Below, piece after piece: positions 36,099-46,137 of a stretch of DNA of 64,000 nucleotides. The notes beneath the pieces are model-generated. The model ran no database searches. It was given only the letters and a program-made list of their open reading frames with translations, and had not been told where the DNA came from. The stretch is from an uncultured Pelagibacteraceae bacterium. GTDB taxonomy: Bacteria > Pseudomonadota > Alphaproteobacteria > Pelagibacterales > Pelagibacteraceae. The stretch spans positions 1 through 64,000 of the forward strand of contig CACGZG010000006.1 of assembly GCA_902577525.1 (NCBI GenBank), in the 5' to 3' direction. The number at the start of each line of letters is the position of its first letter. The first letter of the stretch is position 1. The position numbers and the translations under genes were made by a program.

Positions 36099-36894
36099 AT
36101 TTTTGCCAAACAGATTTTTCTTCTAGAATATTTGATAATTGATCAACATGATTATTTGATGACGATAATTTTTTACTTAACCAACTTCTGTTTTTTTCAA
36201 ATTTTTTAATGACCACATCTTCTCCAAATTTTTCTTTAAGTATTTGATGGGAATCACCAACTTCATCTATTAGACCTAGTTCTTTAGCTTTACTACCAGA
36301 CCAAAATTCTCCAGAAAATAATTCTACTTCAGATTTTTTTAACTTTGTACCTCTGCTTTTTTCAACAACATTAATAAAATCTTTATGAATATCTAATTGT
36401 ATTGTTTTTAATCTTTCAATGTCATCTTTTTTTTCCTCTAAAAAAGGGTCTAACGTGCTTTTATTTTTTCCTGCTGTATGAATTCTTCTCTCTACTCCAA
36501 TTTTTTTTATCAACTCTGTAAAACCAAATGAAGAATAGATAACACCTATCGAACCAATTATTGAACTAGAATTTGCATATATTTCATCCCCGGCACATGC
36601 GATTAAGTAACCACCAGAAGCGGCAACATCTTCTGCAAAAACAATAACCTTTTTTTTATTTTTTTTTGCCTGAAGTCTTATAAAATTATAGATAAGATGT
36701 GATTGAACAGGAGATCCCCCAGGTGAATTTACTGTTATTGCAATACAAGGTGCTTTTTTAACTGAAAAAGCTTTTAAAATTATTTCCTCCTGGCCTGAAA
36801 AATCAATACCCTGTCTAAATTTCCCAACATTTCCTATAATTCCAGTTAATTTTATATGAGGAATAATTTTTTTCTTTTTTAAAAAAGAGAACAT
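36088..36894 (-). CDS. S49-family serine peptidase (SppA/SohB-like)
   Basis: The 268-residue protein has the SppA fold: an oxyanion-loop region [11 protein letters not shown] near 56-65, the nucleophile Ser93 in AASGGYLIA, and a likely general base Lys at 143 or 145 in AGKNKS. Family members cut signal peptides or other membrane peptides. This copy has no membrane anchor, only the short basic MFSFLKKKK start, so it is probably cytoplasmic or peripheral. It overlaps glyQ, an arrangement I believe recurs in alphaproteobacteria. Confidence 0.85.
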   Translation of the reverse strand: MFSFLKKKKIIPHIKLTGIIGNVGKFRQGIDFSGQEEIILKAFSVKKAPCIAITVNSPGGSPVQSHLIYNFIRLQAKKNKKKVIVFAEDVAASGGYLIACAGDEIYANSSSIIGSIGVIYSSFGFTELIKKIGVERRIHTAGKNKSTLDPFLEEKKDDIERLKTIQLDIHKDFINVVEKSRGTKLKKSEVELFSGEFWSGSKAKELGLIDEVGDSHQILKEKFGEDVVIKKFEKNRSWLSKKLSSSNNHVDQLSNILEEKSVWQKYGL

Positions 36895-36937
36895 TATTTA
36901 TTATTTATAGAATTTTTTTATGAATATAAAGACACCT

Positions 36938-36943
36938 TATAAT
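36938..36943 (+). promoter_or_regulatory. TATAAT box upstream of polyprenyl diphosphate synthase
   Basis: A perfect -10 hexamer lies 65 bases before the start at 37009, in the divergent spacer with the S49 peptidase. It is inside a small inverted repeat, CACCT (36933-36937) and AGGTG (36953-36957) with an AATT/AATT inner pair. No clear -35 is seen. Confidence 0.3.
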
Positions 36944-37008
36944 TGAAGAATTAGGTGCGTCAATTGATAAGTATCATATGAAAGTTAATGTACTAATTTG
37001 CTGAATAA

Positions 37009-38022
37009 ATGGGAAGTGTAATCCAATTAAAAGACCAAATAAATAATTCTTACTTTCAACTGAAAGATTCTGTTGAAAATAAATTGATAATGGTTGAGGA
37101 AAAAATAAAGACAAAACTATCAAGTAATGTTGAGTTGGTTCAAAAAATGACTGACTATCATCTTGACACTGGTGGTAAAAGATTAAGAGCCTTATTAACT
37201 CTAGGTTCAGCAAAAATGTGTGGTTATACTAAAGGGACTAGAGATGTAAATCTTGCAGCATGTGTCGAACTAATTCATGCAGCCACATTAATGCATGATG
37301 ATGTAATTGATAATGGATCCATTAGAAGAGGAAAAAAAACTCTTAACAAAATATGGGATAATCACTCGTCAGTGCTAGTTGGGGACTACTTACTGAGTAG
37401 ATGTTTTGAAATGATGGTTGAAGATGGGAGTATTGAAGTTCTAAAGTTACTATCCTCTACATCTTCAAAGATTGCTCAGGGAGAAATTTTACAACTTCAA
37501 CATAGAGGAGAGGTAGATATGTTGGAAGAGACTTATTTAAAAATTATTTCAGCTAAAACTGCTGAATTATTTGCAGCATCAACAAAAGTTGGAGCTATAT
37601 TATCTAATATGAAATCTAAAGAGAAAGAAGCTTTAGAATTTTATGGAAGAAACCTTGGATTAACATTTCAAATAGCTGATGACACATTAGATTACAACTC
37701 TGAATTAAAATTATTTGGAAAAAAAATTGGACAAGATTTTTATGAAGGAAAAATAACACTTCCAATAATTTTATTGTTTCAAAAAGCAAAAATTGAAGAA
37801 AGAAAAAAACTTAAAGAAATTTTTTCTAAACAGACAAGAGATGAGAGTGAACTTAATTTTACTTTATCTCTTATTAAACAGTACAATATAATCAAACTTT
37901 GTTATCAAAAAGCTCAACATTATATTAATTTAGCATCAAACTCTTTGTCACTGTTTAAAGATTGTGATGAAAAAATTATTTTAGAAAATTTAACTTCATT
38001 TAGTTTATCCAGAAACTTTTAA
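37009..38022 (+). CDS. ispB: all-trans polyprenyl diphosphate synthase (ubiquinone side chain)
   Basis: The 337-residue E-type prenyl transferase has GGKRLRALL, the first Asp-rich motif in LMHDDVIDNGSIRRG and the second in QIADDTLDYNSE. Its length and the small residues before the first Asp-rich motif fit long-chain (octa- to decaprenyl) synthases. The exact chain length cannot be read. It converges on pdxH with a 4-base overlap. Confidence 0.9.
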   Translation: MGSVIQLKDQINNSYFQLKDSVENKLIMVEEKIKTKLSSNVELVQKMTDYHLDTGGKRLRALLTLGSAKMCGYTKGTRDVNLAACVELIHAATLMHDDVIDNGSIRRGKKTLNKIWDNHSSVLVGDYLLSRCFEMMVEDGSIEVLKLLSSTSSKIAQGEILQLQHRGEVDMLEETYLKIISAKTAELFAASTKVGAILSNMKSKEKEALEFYGRNLGLTFQIADDTLDYNSELKLFGKKIGQDFYEGKITLPIILLFQKAKIEERKKLKEIFSKQTRDESELNFTLSLIKQYNIIKLCYQKAQHYINLASNSLSLFKDCDEKIILENLTSFSLSRNF

Positions 38023-38642
38023 GGGCTTAAAAGACTTTTAGACCAATCGTTATTAACTAAGGTATATTTTAATCTTTCATGAATTCTATTATCACCATCT
38101 AGCCAAAATTCAATACTCTTTGGCTTAAGATTCCAACCAGTCCAATGATCTGGTCTTGGAACTTTTTTTTTATCTTTAAATTTATTTCTAAAATCCTCTA
38201 AAGCTTTTAAAAGATCAGATCTTTTTTTTAAAATACTACTTTGTTTTGATGCCCAAGCTCCTATTCTACTTTCATAAGATCTTGAATTGTAATATTCATC
38301 TGCTGTCTTATCATCTACTTGTTTTAAAGTTCCAACAATTCTAATTTGTCTAAGTAAACTTTTCCAATGAAAACACATAGAGGCATTTGGATTTTCTTTT
38401 AATTCATTTCCTTTTTGACTATTTAAATTTGTATAAAAAATAAATCCATTTTCACTAAAGTTCTTTAAAAGAACCATCCTAACAGACGGAATCCCTTCTT
38501 TATTAGCAGTGCCTAAAGCTAGAGCATTTGGATCATTTATTTCTTTCTTTTTTGCCTCTTCAAACCACCTTTCAAATAATTCGAAAGGATTATCAAGATC
38601 TAAAAAGCATTTATCAAGCCCCAATGAGTTTTTTTGATTCAT
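38019..38642 (-). CDS. pdxH: pyridoxamine 5'-phosphate oxidase
   Basis: The 207-residue FMN enzyme makes pyridoxal phosphate. Conserved stretches are NALALGTANKEGIPSVRMVL and FHWKSLLRQIRI, a RIGAWASKQS loop, and the C-terminal RPDHWTGWNLKP with WLDGDNRIHERLKY. The gene is divergent from aroC with 33 bases between start codons. Confidence 0.95.
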   Translation of the reverse strand: MNQKNSLGLDKCFLDLDNPFELFERWFEEAKKKEINDPNALALGTANKEGIPSVRMVLLKNFSENGFIFYTNLNSQKGNELKENPNASMCFHWKSLLRQIRIVGTLKQVDDKTADEYYNSRSYESRIGAWASKQSSILKKRSDLLKALEDFRNKFKDKKKVPRPDHWTGWNLKPKSIEFWLDGDNRIHERLKYTLVNNDWSKSLLSP

Positions 38643-38675
38643 AATTTTAACAAAATAATCTATACAATATAAATA

Positions 38676-39758
38676 ATGTCATTTAATACTTTTGGAAAGG
38701 TTTTTCGTTTCACAACATGGGGAGAGTCCCATGGTACTGCAATTGGCTGTATTATTGACGGATGTCCACCCTTAATTCAATTAAATGAGCAAGATATTCA
38801 AAAAGAATTAAACAAAAGAAAACCAGGCCAGTCTAAATTTACTACTCAAAGAAAAGAAAGTGATAAAGTTCAAATTCTTTCTGGAGTTTTTGAGGGTAAA
38901 ACCACTGGCACGCCAATATCTCTCATAATCTACAATGAAGATATGCGCTCTAAAGATTATAAAGATATCAAAGACAAATTTCGACCTGGGCATGCTGATT
39001 TTACTTACTTTAAAAAATATGGAATTAGAGATTACAGAGGTGGAGGAAGATCTTCTGCGAGAGAGACTGCATCAAGAGTTGCGGCAGGTGCAATTGCAAA
39101 AAAGGTCTTAGAAAAAAAATTAGGAAAAAAATACAAAATTTCTGGTGCTGTAACACAACTTGGCATTCTTGGTTGCGATACAAAAAATTGGGATGACAAA
39201 ATAATATATAAAAATCCATTTTTTTGCCCAGACAAATCAATGATAAAAATTTGGGAAAAATATTTACTGGGTGTTCGAAAAGCAGGATCTTCATGTGGCG
39301 CGGTAATTGAAATTAGAGCTAATGGGATTCCAGCTGGTTTGGGTGCACCAATTTATTCAAAGTTAGATTCTGATATCGCATCTGCGATGATGAGTATAAA
39401 TGCTGTCAAAGGAGTAAATATAGGCTCCGGAATGAATTCCGCAACTTTATCTGGCGAAGATAATTCAGATGAAATTTCAAATAATAGGAATAAATTAATT
39501 TTTAAATCCAATAATGCAGGTGGTATTCTTGGTGGTATTTCCTCAGGACAAGAAATAGTAGTATCTTTTGCAGTAAAACCTACTTCCTCAATTTTAAAAA
39601 CTAAAAAGACAATAAATAAATTTGGAAAAAATACTTCTATTTCAGTCAAGGGTAGGCATGATCCATGTGTAGGTATAAGAGCAGTACCAGTTGGGGAAGC
39701 TATGCTTTCATGCGTTTTGCTTGATCACTATCTTATGCATAAAGCTCAGTGCGGATAA
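38676..39758 (+). CDS. aroC: chorismate synthase
   Basis: The 360-residue FMN-dependent enzyme performs the last step of the shikimate pathway. The signatures [17 protein letters not shown] near the start, [38 protein letters not shown] and the C-terminal [18 protein letters not shown] are all present. It is a complete single gene. Confidence 0.97.
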   Translation: MSFNTFGKVFRFTTWGESHGTAIGCIIDGCPPLIQLNEQDIQKELNKRKPGQSKFTTQRKESDKVQILSGVFEGKTTGTPISLIIYNEDMRSKDYKDIKDKFRPGHADFTYFKKYGIRDYRGGGRSSARETASRVAAGAIAKKVLEKKLGKKYKISGAVTQLGILGCDTKNWDDKIIYKNPFFCPDKSMIKIWEKYLLGVRKAGSSCGAVIEIRANGIPAGLGAPIYSKLDSDIASAMMSINAVKGVNIGSGMNSATLSGEDNSDEISNNRNKLIFKSNNAGGILGGISSGQEIVVSFAVKPTSSILKTKKTINKFGKNTSISVKGRHDPCVGIRAVPVGEAMLSCVLLDHYLMHKAQCG

Positions 39759-39781
39759 ATCTGTTTTTTTAGAAAAAATAT

Positions 39782-40522
39782 TTATCTTTTATAAAATACT
39801 TTGTTAAAATTATTGTAATTGTGAAACTCGTATTCTAAGTATAGTTTATCTTTTTTTTTTGAAATAACATAAAAACCACCTTCCTCTAGACTTAACTTTT
39901 CATCCTTACAATTTGTAAACATTTCGCAAACAACTACACCATTGTGAGCTGATACGATGGTATTTTCATTTTTATTTAAAGGTAAATTCAAATAAAAAAA
40001 TTTTAGTTTGTCTATTCTTTCTGATCGTTCTTCATTATATGGGCCACTATGAACTAAGATTCTATGAAGAGTATCATATTTGCCGAAAACTAATTCAGCA
40101 GTTTGTCTGGCTCTGCATGAAACTGATGATGCTATATGACCAATTGGTAAACCAATATTTTGAATATGTTCGCCCATTGCCCTAGCTTGAATTTTTCCAC
40201 GTGAATTTAAACAAACTGCATCTGCAAAATAATCATTTTCTGCGAATCTGCTTCCATCTTTTCCATTATTATGTAAATCGCTTTCTAGCGCATCATACAT
40301 AGTAACATCAATCCATTTATCTCTTTCTGTATGACGAAAATGAAGAATAAAACCACCTTCAATGATTTTTTTAGCCCAATATATATCGTCTTTATTTGCT
40401 TTATAATTATTCTTTTTATCTTTATTATTTTGAAAATCGTAAATCCCATAAAATACAATTAAAAGTAAAATAATTATTGATCCTAACTTAATTATATTTT
40501 TTTTTATTTTCTTAAAAATCAT
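39782..40522 (-). CDS. membrane-anchored histidine phosphatase family protein
   Basis: The 246-residue protein has an N-terminal membrane anchor (about 12-28) and a histidine phosphatase domain: catalytic His64 in FRHTE, SVSCRARQTAEL with the phosphate-binding Arg, and the second His in SAHNGVV. The expected RHG is RHT here, as in several divergent members. The substrate is unknown. It probably faces the periplasm. It precedes no clear partner; dxs lies upstream by 11 bases on the same strand. Confidence 0.75.
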   Translation of the reverse strand: MIFKKIKKNIIKLGSIIILLLIVFYGIYDFQNNKDKKNNYKANKDDIYWAKKIIEGGFILHFRHTERDKWIDVTMYDALESDLHNNGKDGSRFAENDYFADAVCLNSRGKIQARAMGEHIQNIGLPIGHIASSVSCRARQTAELVFGKYDTLHRILVHSGPYNEERSERIDKLKFFYLNLPLNKNENTIVSAHNGVVVCEMFTNCKDEKLSLEEGGFYVISKKKDKLYLEYEFHNYNNFNKVFYKR

Positions 40523-40533
40523 AAAATTAATTT

Positions 40534-42465
40534 TTAATTAGATTTATTTTTTTTTTTATTTTGAGCAAATATTACATTTGAATTTAAGGCATTTTCTATT
40601 TTGTTAACAATAGATAAATAATCTAGACCTGCAGATTTATACATATTTTCAGGAGTATCTTGATTTATAAAAGTGTCTGGTAAAATCATTGATCTAAATT
40701 TTAAACCACTATCAAATACTCCCAGATCTGATAAAAATTGCATTACATGAGAACCAAAGCCTCCAATGGATCCCTCTTCTATGGTCAATAAAACTTCATG
40801 ATTTGACGCAATTTCCATAATTAATTTTTCATCCAATGGTTTCGCAAATCTAGCATCCACTACAGTGCAGTCTATACCCTTTGAAAAAAGAGTTTTACTT
40901 GCATTAACACATTCGTGAAGACGTGCTCCAAAATTTAAAATAGCAACTTTTTTCCCTTCTTTAATAATACGACCTTTGCCTATTTCTAAAGTTTCATTAA
41001 TTGAAGGCAATTCAACCCCTAAACCGTTTCCTCTAGGATATCTAAAAGCTGAAGGCCTATCATTAATATCTACTGATGTATTTACCATTTTTACAAGTTC
41101 TGCTTCATCACTTGCCGCCATGACTACAAAATTTGGTAAAGTAGACAAGTAAGTGATATCAAATGACCCTGCATGTGTTGGGCCATCGGCACCAACTAGA
41201 CCAGCTCGATCAATTGCAAATCTAACTGGTAGTGACTGAATAGCCACATCATGAACAACTTGATCATACGCTCTTTGTAAAAAAGTAGAGTAAATTGCAG
41301 CATACGGTTTATAACCTTCAGTTGCTAATCCAGCTGCAAATGTAACCGCATGTTGCTCAGCAATTCCAACATCAAAAGTTCTATCAGGAAATTTTTCTTT
41401 AAATAAATTCAAACCAGTTCCCGATGGCATTGCTGCTGTCATTGCTACAATTTTGCTATCTTTTTTTGCTTGTTCAATTAATGTATTGGCAAATACATTT
41501 GTGTAGGAAGGAACTTTTGGAGTACTTTTAATTTGCTCCCCAGTCCTTACATTAAATTTAGATACTCCATGATAATTATCTTTAGCCTCTTCAGCAAACG
41601 AATAACCTTTACCTTTTTTTGTTTTTATATGAATTAAAATTGGACCTTGATATTTTGAGTCACGCGCATTTTTTAGAATTGGAATTAAAGAATTTAAATC
41701 ATGGCCATCAATCGGACCTATATAATAAAAACCAAGAGCACTAAATAATGTTCCACCAGTGACAGCAGATCTGAGTAAATCTTCAGCTTTTCCAGCTTTT
41801 GCACTAAATCTTTTTGAAAATGCAGACATAATTAATTTAATTGTTTCTCTTAAACTGAAATAAATCTTTCCTGAAAAAATTTTTGCTAAATAGGTGCTCA
41901 TAGCTCCAACTGGTCTATCAATGGACATATCGTTATCATTAAGAATAACAATCATTTTAGTTTTTGATGCTCCTGCATTATTCATTGCTTCATATGCCAT
42001 ACCTGCACTAATAGCTCCATCTCCTATAACCGCTACGACGTTATCAGTTTTATTTGAAAGTTTATTAGCCTCTGCTATGCCTAAAGCAGAAGAAATTGAA
42101 GTTGAGCTATGAGCTGCACCAAATGGATCAAATTCACTCTCTTGCCTTTTGGTAAAACCAGATAGACCTCCTCCTTGTCTTAAAGTTCTAATTCTATCTT
42201 TTCTTCCTGTTAAAATTTTATGCGGATAACATTGATGTCCAACATCCCAAATTAACTTATCTTTAGGTGTATTAAAAATATAGTGAAGTGCTACACTTAA
42301 TTCAACTACTCCAAGACTTGCTCCCAAATGACCACCTGTAACAGATACAGCATCAATCATTTCTTCTCTTAATTCGTCAGCTACTTTTTGTAACTTAGTC
42401 TCAGGTATATTCTTTAAATCTGACGGAAAATTAATTTGATCTAGAAATTCATAATTTTTTTTCAT
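40534..42465 (-). CDS. dxs: 1-deoxy-D-xylulose-5-phosphate synthase
   Basis: The 643-residue thiamine-diphosphate enzyme makes the first product of the MEP isoprenoid pathway. It has [15 protein letters not shown], the ThDP-binding [17 protein letters not shown], and the transketolase-like half with [15 protein letters not shown] and [15 protein letters not shown]. It overlaps ispA by 4 bases, in the common order xseB-ispA-dxs. Confidence 0.97.
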   Translation of the reverse strand: MKKNYEFLDQINFPSDLKNIPETKLQKVADELREEMIDAVSVTGGHLGASLGVVELSVALHYIFNTPKDKLIWDVGHQCYPHKILTGRKDRIRTLRQGGGLSGFTKRQESEFDPFGAAHSSTSISSALGIAEANKLSNKTDNVVAVIGDGAISAGMAYEAMNNAGASKTKMIVILNDNDMSIDRPVGAMSTYLAKIFSGKIYFSLRETIKLIMSAFSKRFSAKAGKAEDLLRSAVTGGTLFSALGFYYIGPIDGHDLNSLIPILKNARDSKYQGPILIHIKTKKGKGYSFAEEAKDNYHGVSKFNVRTGEQIKSTPKVPSYTNVFANTLIEQAKKDSKIVAMTAAMPSGTGLNLFKEKFPDRTFDVGIAEQHAVTFAAGLATEGYKPYAAIYSTFLQRAYDQVVHDVAIQSLPVRFAIDRAGLVGADGPTHAGSFDITYLSTLPNFVVMAASDEAELVKMVNTSVDINDRPSAFRYPRGNGLGVELPSINETLEIGKGRIIKEGKKVAILNFGARLHECVNASKTLFSKGIDCTVVDARFAKPLDEKLIMEIASNHEVLLTIEEGSIGGFGSHVMQFLSDLGVFDSGLKFRSMILPDTFINQDTPENMYKSAGLDYLSIVNKIENALNSNVIFAQNKKKNKSN

Positions 42466-43334
42466 TTTTTTCTGTTTAAAATATAGTTTAATGTTTTAGA
42501 TAGATTTTTTGATTTTGATCCATATGTTTTTAATTTATTGTTAATTTTATAAATTATTTCATTAGCATATCTAATAGTATTTTCATATCCAAGTAAATTA
42601 ATTAAAGTTGCTTTGCCTCTTTTTTTATCTTTACCAGTTTTTTTTCCAGCAATTTTTAAACTTCCTTTATAATCTATTAGATCATCAGCAACCTGGAAAA
42701 GTAATCCTATATCTGCCCCAATATCTTCAAATTTTTTAATTTCTCTTCTATCTTTTTTTTTTAAAATAAGCGGGGCTACACAACAAAAACTAAAAAGTTT
42801 TCCTGTTTTTTTTATTTCCATTTCAATTACTTTTTTTTTAGAAACATTTTTGTTTTCATAACTTAAATCAAGATATTGTCCCCCAGCTATACCAAGATGT
42901 CCTGAACTTTCCGAAATTTTATTAATCAAATTAATTTTTGTTTTTTCTGAAATATTTAAATTTTTATGACTTAAAATTTCAAAAGCCATAGTTAAAAGTG
43001 AATTACCAGCCAAAACTGCAGTCGATTCTCCAAATTTTATATGAGTGGATGGTTTGCCTCTTCTAATGGTATCATTATCCATACAAGGTAAATCATCATG
43101 TATTAAGGAGTATGCGTGAATACATTCAACGGCTGAACCTATGGCTATTAATGACTTATAATCTAATTTAAAGAGAGAACCTATATCAATTAAAATTTTT
43201 GATCTAATTTTTTTTCCACCTGAAAATAAACTATATTTCATAGGAATGATTAATTCAGATTTTTTTTGATTTTTAATAAATCTTTTTAGAAAATTATTAG
43301 TATCTTTTGCAATCTTATTTAATTCATTTTGCAT
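42462..43334 (-). CDS. ispA: farnesyl diphosphate synthase (geranyltranstransferase)
   Basis: The 290-residue short-chain prenyl transferase has [10 protein letters not shown], the first Asp-rich motif with two extra residues ([17 protein letters not shown]), which is typical of bacterial FPP synthases, and the second motif [11 protein letters not shown]. Its product would feed the long-chain synthase at 37009. It overlaps xseB by 11 bases and dxs by 4. Confidence 0.93.
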   Translation of the reverse strand: MQNELNKIAKDTNNFLKRFIKNQKKSELIIPMKYSLFSGGKKIRSKILIDIGSLFKLDYKSLIAIGSAVECIHAYSLIHDDLPCMDNDTIRRGKPSTHIKFGESTAVLAGNSLLTMAFEILSHKNLNISEKTKINLINKISESSGHLGIAGGQYLDLSYENKNVSKKKVIEMEIKKTGKLFSFCCVAPLILKKKDRREIKKFEDIGADIGLLFQVADDLIDYKGSLKIAGKKTGKDKKRGKATLINLLGYENTIRYANEIIYKINNKLKTYGSKSKNLSKTLNYILNRKK

Positions 43335-43569
43335 TTTTTTTTGAAGTAATCTTTAAAACAATCTCTTTTGTTTTTTGGTTAATATTTTTAACATCTTTCT
43401 GAAATTTCTTTTCGATAATATTATTAAGTTTTAACAAATTTTGATATTTATCAATTGATTTCTCAAGATCTTTCTGTTTTTCTAGTTCCTCTATTATCTC
43501 ATTTGCTTTAATAGTTAACTCTTCTAATGATAAAGAGTTATAATCATTTGGTAAATTATTATCTTTCAT
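43324..43569 (-). CDS. xseB: exodeoxyribonuclease VII small subunit
   Basis: The 81-residue helical protein has the XseB pattern SLEELTIKANEIIEELEKQ near 13-31, then DLEKSIDKYQNLLKLNN. Its place before ispA and dxs is the usual one. The large subunit XseA is not in the window. The start is only 20 bases from the divergent start of the Sua5 gene. Confidence 0.85.
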   Translation of the reverse strand: MKDNNLPNDYNSLSLEELTIKANEIIEELEKQKDLEKSIDKYQNLLKLNNIIEKKFQKDVKNINQKTKEIVLKITSKKNAK

Positions 43570-43589
43570 ATAATACTCTCAGATAATAC

Positions 43590-44531
43590 ATGAAAAGTAA
43601 TCTTGCAAATATTAAAAAAGCAATAAAGCTACTAAAATTAGGTGAGTGTATAGCAATACCTACTGAAACTGTCTATGGTTTAGCTGCTAATGCTTATTCT
43701 GATAAAGCTTGTAAAAAAATATTCAAATTAAAAAAAAGACCAAAAAATAACCCTCTTATTGTGCATTATTTTGATCACAAAGATCTTATAAAAGATTGCA
43801 ACTTCAATAATGATTTTATTAAATTGTATACAAATTTTTGTCCAGGACCAATTACATTTATTTTAGATTTAAAAAAAAATTCAAAAATTTCTAAAGTTGT
43901 AACTAACAAAAAAAAATCTTTAGCTGTAAGATTTCCAAAACATCCTATTACAAGAAATTTGTTGAAAAAAGTGGGATTCCCGTTAGCAGCTCCAAGTGCA
44001 AATCTTTCATCAAAAGTAAGTGCTGTATGTTCATCTGACGTAAAAGAAGATTTTGGAAAAAAAATAAAATTTGTTCTGGAGGGTGGAAAATCTTCTATTG
44101 GTTTAGAGTCAACTATTATCGATCTTAGAAATAAACCAAAGATTTTAAGACTTGGTGGTTTAGCCCTGCCAGATATAAAAAAAATAATAAATAAGAAAAT
44201 AATTATTGAAAATAATCCATCAAAAATTTCCTCGCCTGGACAATTTAAATTTCATTACTCTCCAGGTATTCCAATTAGATTAAACTCAAAACCAATCAAA
44301 GATCAAGAGGCTTATCTTCTTATTAGAAAACAAAAAAAAATGAAAAAAAATTACTACTTTCTGTCTAGAAATGGTGATTTAAAGGAAGCCGCTAAAAATT
44401 TATATAGCACCTTAAGAAAAATCAAAAAAGACAATTATAAATCTATAGCTGTAGAAAAAATTCCTAACAAAGGGATAGGAAGAGCTATCAATGATAGATT
44501 ATTCAGAGCATCCAATTTAAATGAAAACTAG
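43590..44531 (+). CDS. tsaC: L-threonylcarbamoyladenylate synthase, Sua5 long form
   Basis: The 313-residue enzyme forms threonylcarbamoyl-AMP for the t6A37 modification of ANN-decoding tRNAs. The YrdC domain spans about 1-200 with IPTETVYGLAANA, KKRPKNNPLIVH, APSANLSSKVSA and the SIGLESTIIDLR segment. A C-terminal Sua5 domain starts after the linker PGQFKFHYSPG, so it is the two-domain type. It overlaps the ABC ATPase gene by 11 bases. Confidence 0.93.
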   Translation: MKSNLANIKKAIKLLKLGECIAIPTETVYGLAANAYSDKACKKIFKLKKRPKNNPLIVHYFDHKDLIKDCNFNNDFIKLYTNFCPGPITFILDLKKNSKISKVVTNKKKSLAVRFPKHPITRNLLKKVGFPLAAPSANLSSKVSAVCSSDVKEDFGKKIKFVLEGGKSSIGLESTIIDLRNKPKILRLGGLALPDIKKIINKKIIIENNPSKISSPGQFKFHYSPGIPIRLNSKPIKDQEAYLLIRKQKKMKKNYYFLSRNGDLKEAAKNLYSTLRKIKKDNYKSIAVEKIPNKGIGRAINDRLFRASNLNEN

Positions 44532-45246
44532 ACTCGAAGTAATAAAACTAACTAAAATTTATGATGATAAAATAGCTGTTAAAGATATTTCATTTAAAAT
44601 AAATCAAAATGAAATAATCGGAATTCTTGGCCCAAATGGGTGTGGAAAAACTACAACTATTGGAATGATTTTGGGCTTATTAAAACCATCAAATGGTAAA
44701 GTTCTAATCAATGAAAAAGAAGTGGAAAAGAATAGAGTTGATCTAATGAGTAACCTAAATTTTATTTCACCTTATATTGAATTACCAAAAAAATTAACTG
44801 TTAAACAAAATCTTGAGGTATACGGCAGACTATACGATGTAAAAAATCTTAAAACAAAAATTGAATATCTTGCAGAAAAGTTAAGGCTTTCAGAAATTAT
44901 GAATAAAATAACTGGAGAACTTTCATCTGGTCAAAAAAATAGAGTAAGTCTTGCAAAGTCAATAATTAACGATCCAATAGTCCTTCTTTTAGATGAACCA
45001 ACGGCATCTCTTGATCCTGAGACTGGAGATTTTATAAGAAGTTTTTTAGAGAATTATCAAAAAGATAGGCAAGCTTCTATTCTACTTGCTTCACATAACA
45101 TGGCTGAGGTGGAGCGATTATGCTCTTCAGTTCTCATGATGAATAAAGGAAAAATTATCGATCAAGGAGATCCTAAAAAATTGATTAAAAAACATGGAAG
45201 AAAAAATATGGAAGAAGTATTCTTAAAACTTACAAGGGAAAATTAA
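44521..45246 (+). CDS. ABC transporter ATP-binding protein
   Basis: The 241-residue ATPase has Walker A GPNGCGKTT, signature LSSGQKNRVSL, Walker B IVLLLDEPTASLD and the switch His in LASHNM. It belongs to the DrrA/NodI-like group that pairs with ABC-2 permeases, and the permease gene follows with a 1-base overlap. Substrate unknown; export of a lipid or polysaccharide-type molecule is a guess from the family. Confidence 0.9.
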   Translation: MKTRLEVIKLTKIYDDKIAVKDISFKINQNEIIGILGPNGCGKTTTIGMILGLLKPSNGKVLINEKEVEKNRVDLMSNLNFISPYIELPKKLTVKQNLEVYGRLYDVKNLKTKIEYLAEKLRLSEIMNKITGELSSGQKNRVSLAKSIINDPIVLLLDEPTASLDPETGDFIRSFLENYQKDRQASILLASHNMAEVERLCSSVLMMNKGKIIDQGDPKKLIKKHGRKNMEEVFLKLTREN

Positions 45247-46037
45247 TGAATTTAAATAAAATGTATGGTCTTTTTTTAAGACATTTTTATCTTATTAAAA
45301 GTTCTTTTCCGAGAATATTAGATCTTATTTATTGGCCAACAATACAAATTATTCTTTGGGGTTTTATTTCAAAATTTTTTTCAATTTATAGTGATTATTA
45401 TAATAATACTCTGGGGGTTATTCTAACCTGCGCGATACTTTATGATATTCTTTTTAGATCAAGTATAAGTTTTAATATGCTTTTTTTAGAGGAAATTTGG
45501 AGCAGAAATTTTACAAATTTATTTATTGCACCACTTAAAATAAAAGAAATTATAGTATCATTAATATTTACCGCTTTAATAAGAACCTTAATAGGCCTTG
45601 TACCAGCCATAATGTTAACAGCACCTTTTTTTGGAGTTTCGATATTGAAATTAGGTTTTCCTCTGCTTCTATTGTTTTTAAGCCTTTATATTTTTGGAAT
45701 TACTCTAGGTTTATTTGTTAGTGCGGGTCTTTTAAGATACGGTCCAGCTTTTGAAAATATTGCTTGGTCATCTCTATTTTTACTTGCCCCTTTGGGTTGT
45801 ATCTATTATCCAATTGATATACTTCCAAATTTTTTTCAGATTGTAGCTAAAGGATTACCTCTGGTCTATATTTTTGATGAAACAAGAAATATTCTTTTAA
45901 ATGGCTCTTTAAATTATGAAAATTTAAAATATGCTTACTTATTAAATTTAATATATCTTTCATGTGGTATTGGTTTTTTTTATTATGCTTTTTTAAAAGC
46001 TCGAGTTAAAGGAACTTTGATTAATATGGGAGAATAA
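45246..46037 (+). CDS. ABC-2 type transporter permease
   Basis: The 263-residue membrane protein has about six hydrophobic segments and the ABC-2 layout, with an amphipathic N-terminus and a short loop near APLGCIYYPIDILPNFFQ before the last helices, as in NodJ/DrrB-type permeases. It pairs with the ATPase just upstream. Its stop codon directly abuts the 3' end of the convergent tRNA-Arg. Confidence 0.88.
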   Translation: MNLNKMYGLFLRHFYLIKSSFPRILDLIYWPTIQIILWGFISKFFSIYSDYYNNTLGVILTCAILYDILFRSSISFNMLFLEEIWSRNFTNLFIAPLKIKEIIVSLIFTALIRTLIGLVPAIMLTAPFFGVSILKLGFPLLLLFLSLYIFGITLGLFVSAGLLRYGPAFENIAWSSLFLLAPLGCIYYPIDILPNFFQIVAKGLPLVYIFDETRNILLNGSLNYENLKYAYLLNLIYLSCGIGFFYYAFLKARVKGTLINMGE

Positions 46038-46114
46038 TGGTGCGCCTGCTAGGAGTCGAACCCAGAACCTCCTGATCCGAAGTCAGGCGCTCTATCCAGT
46101 TGAGCTACAAGCGC
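46038..46114 (-). tRNA. tRNA-Arg (anticodon TCG)
   Basis: On the minus strand the acceptor arm GCGCTTG pairs with CAGGCGC, allowing one G-T pair. The anticodon stem CCTGA/TCAGG encloses CTTCGGA, giving anticodon TCG, and the T arm contains GGTTCGACT. CCA is encoded. The length is 77 bases. No base separates its 3' end from the stop codon of the ABC permease. Confidence 0.97.
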
Positions 46115-46137
46115 TTATAATATTAATATAACATTTT

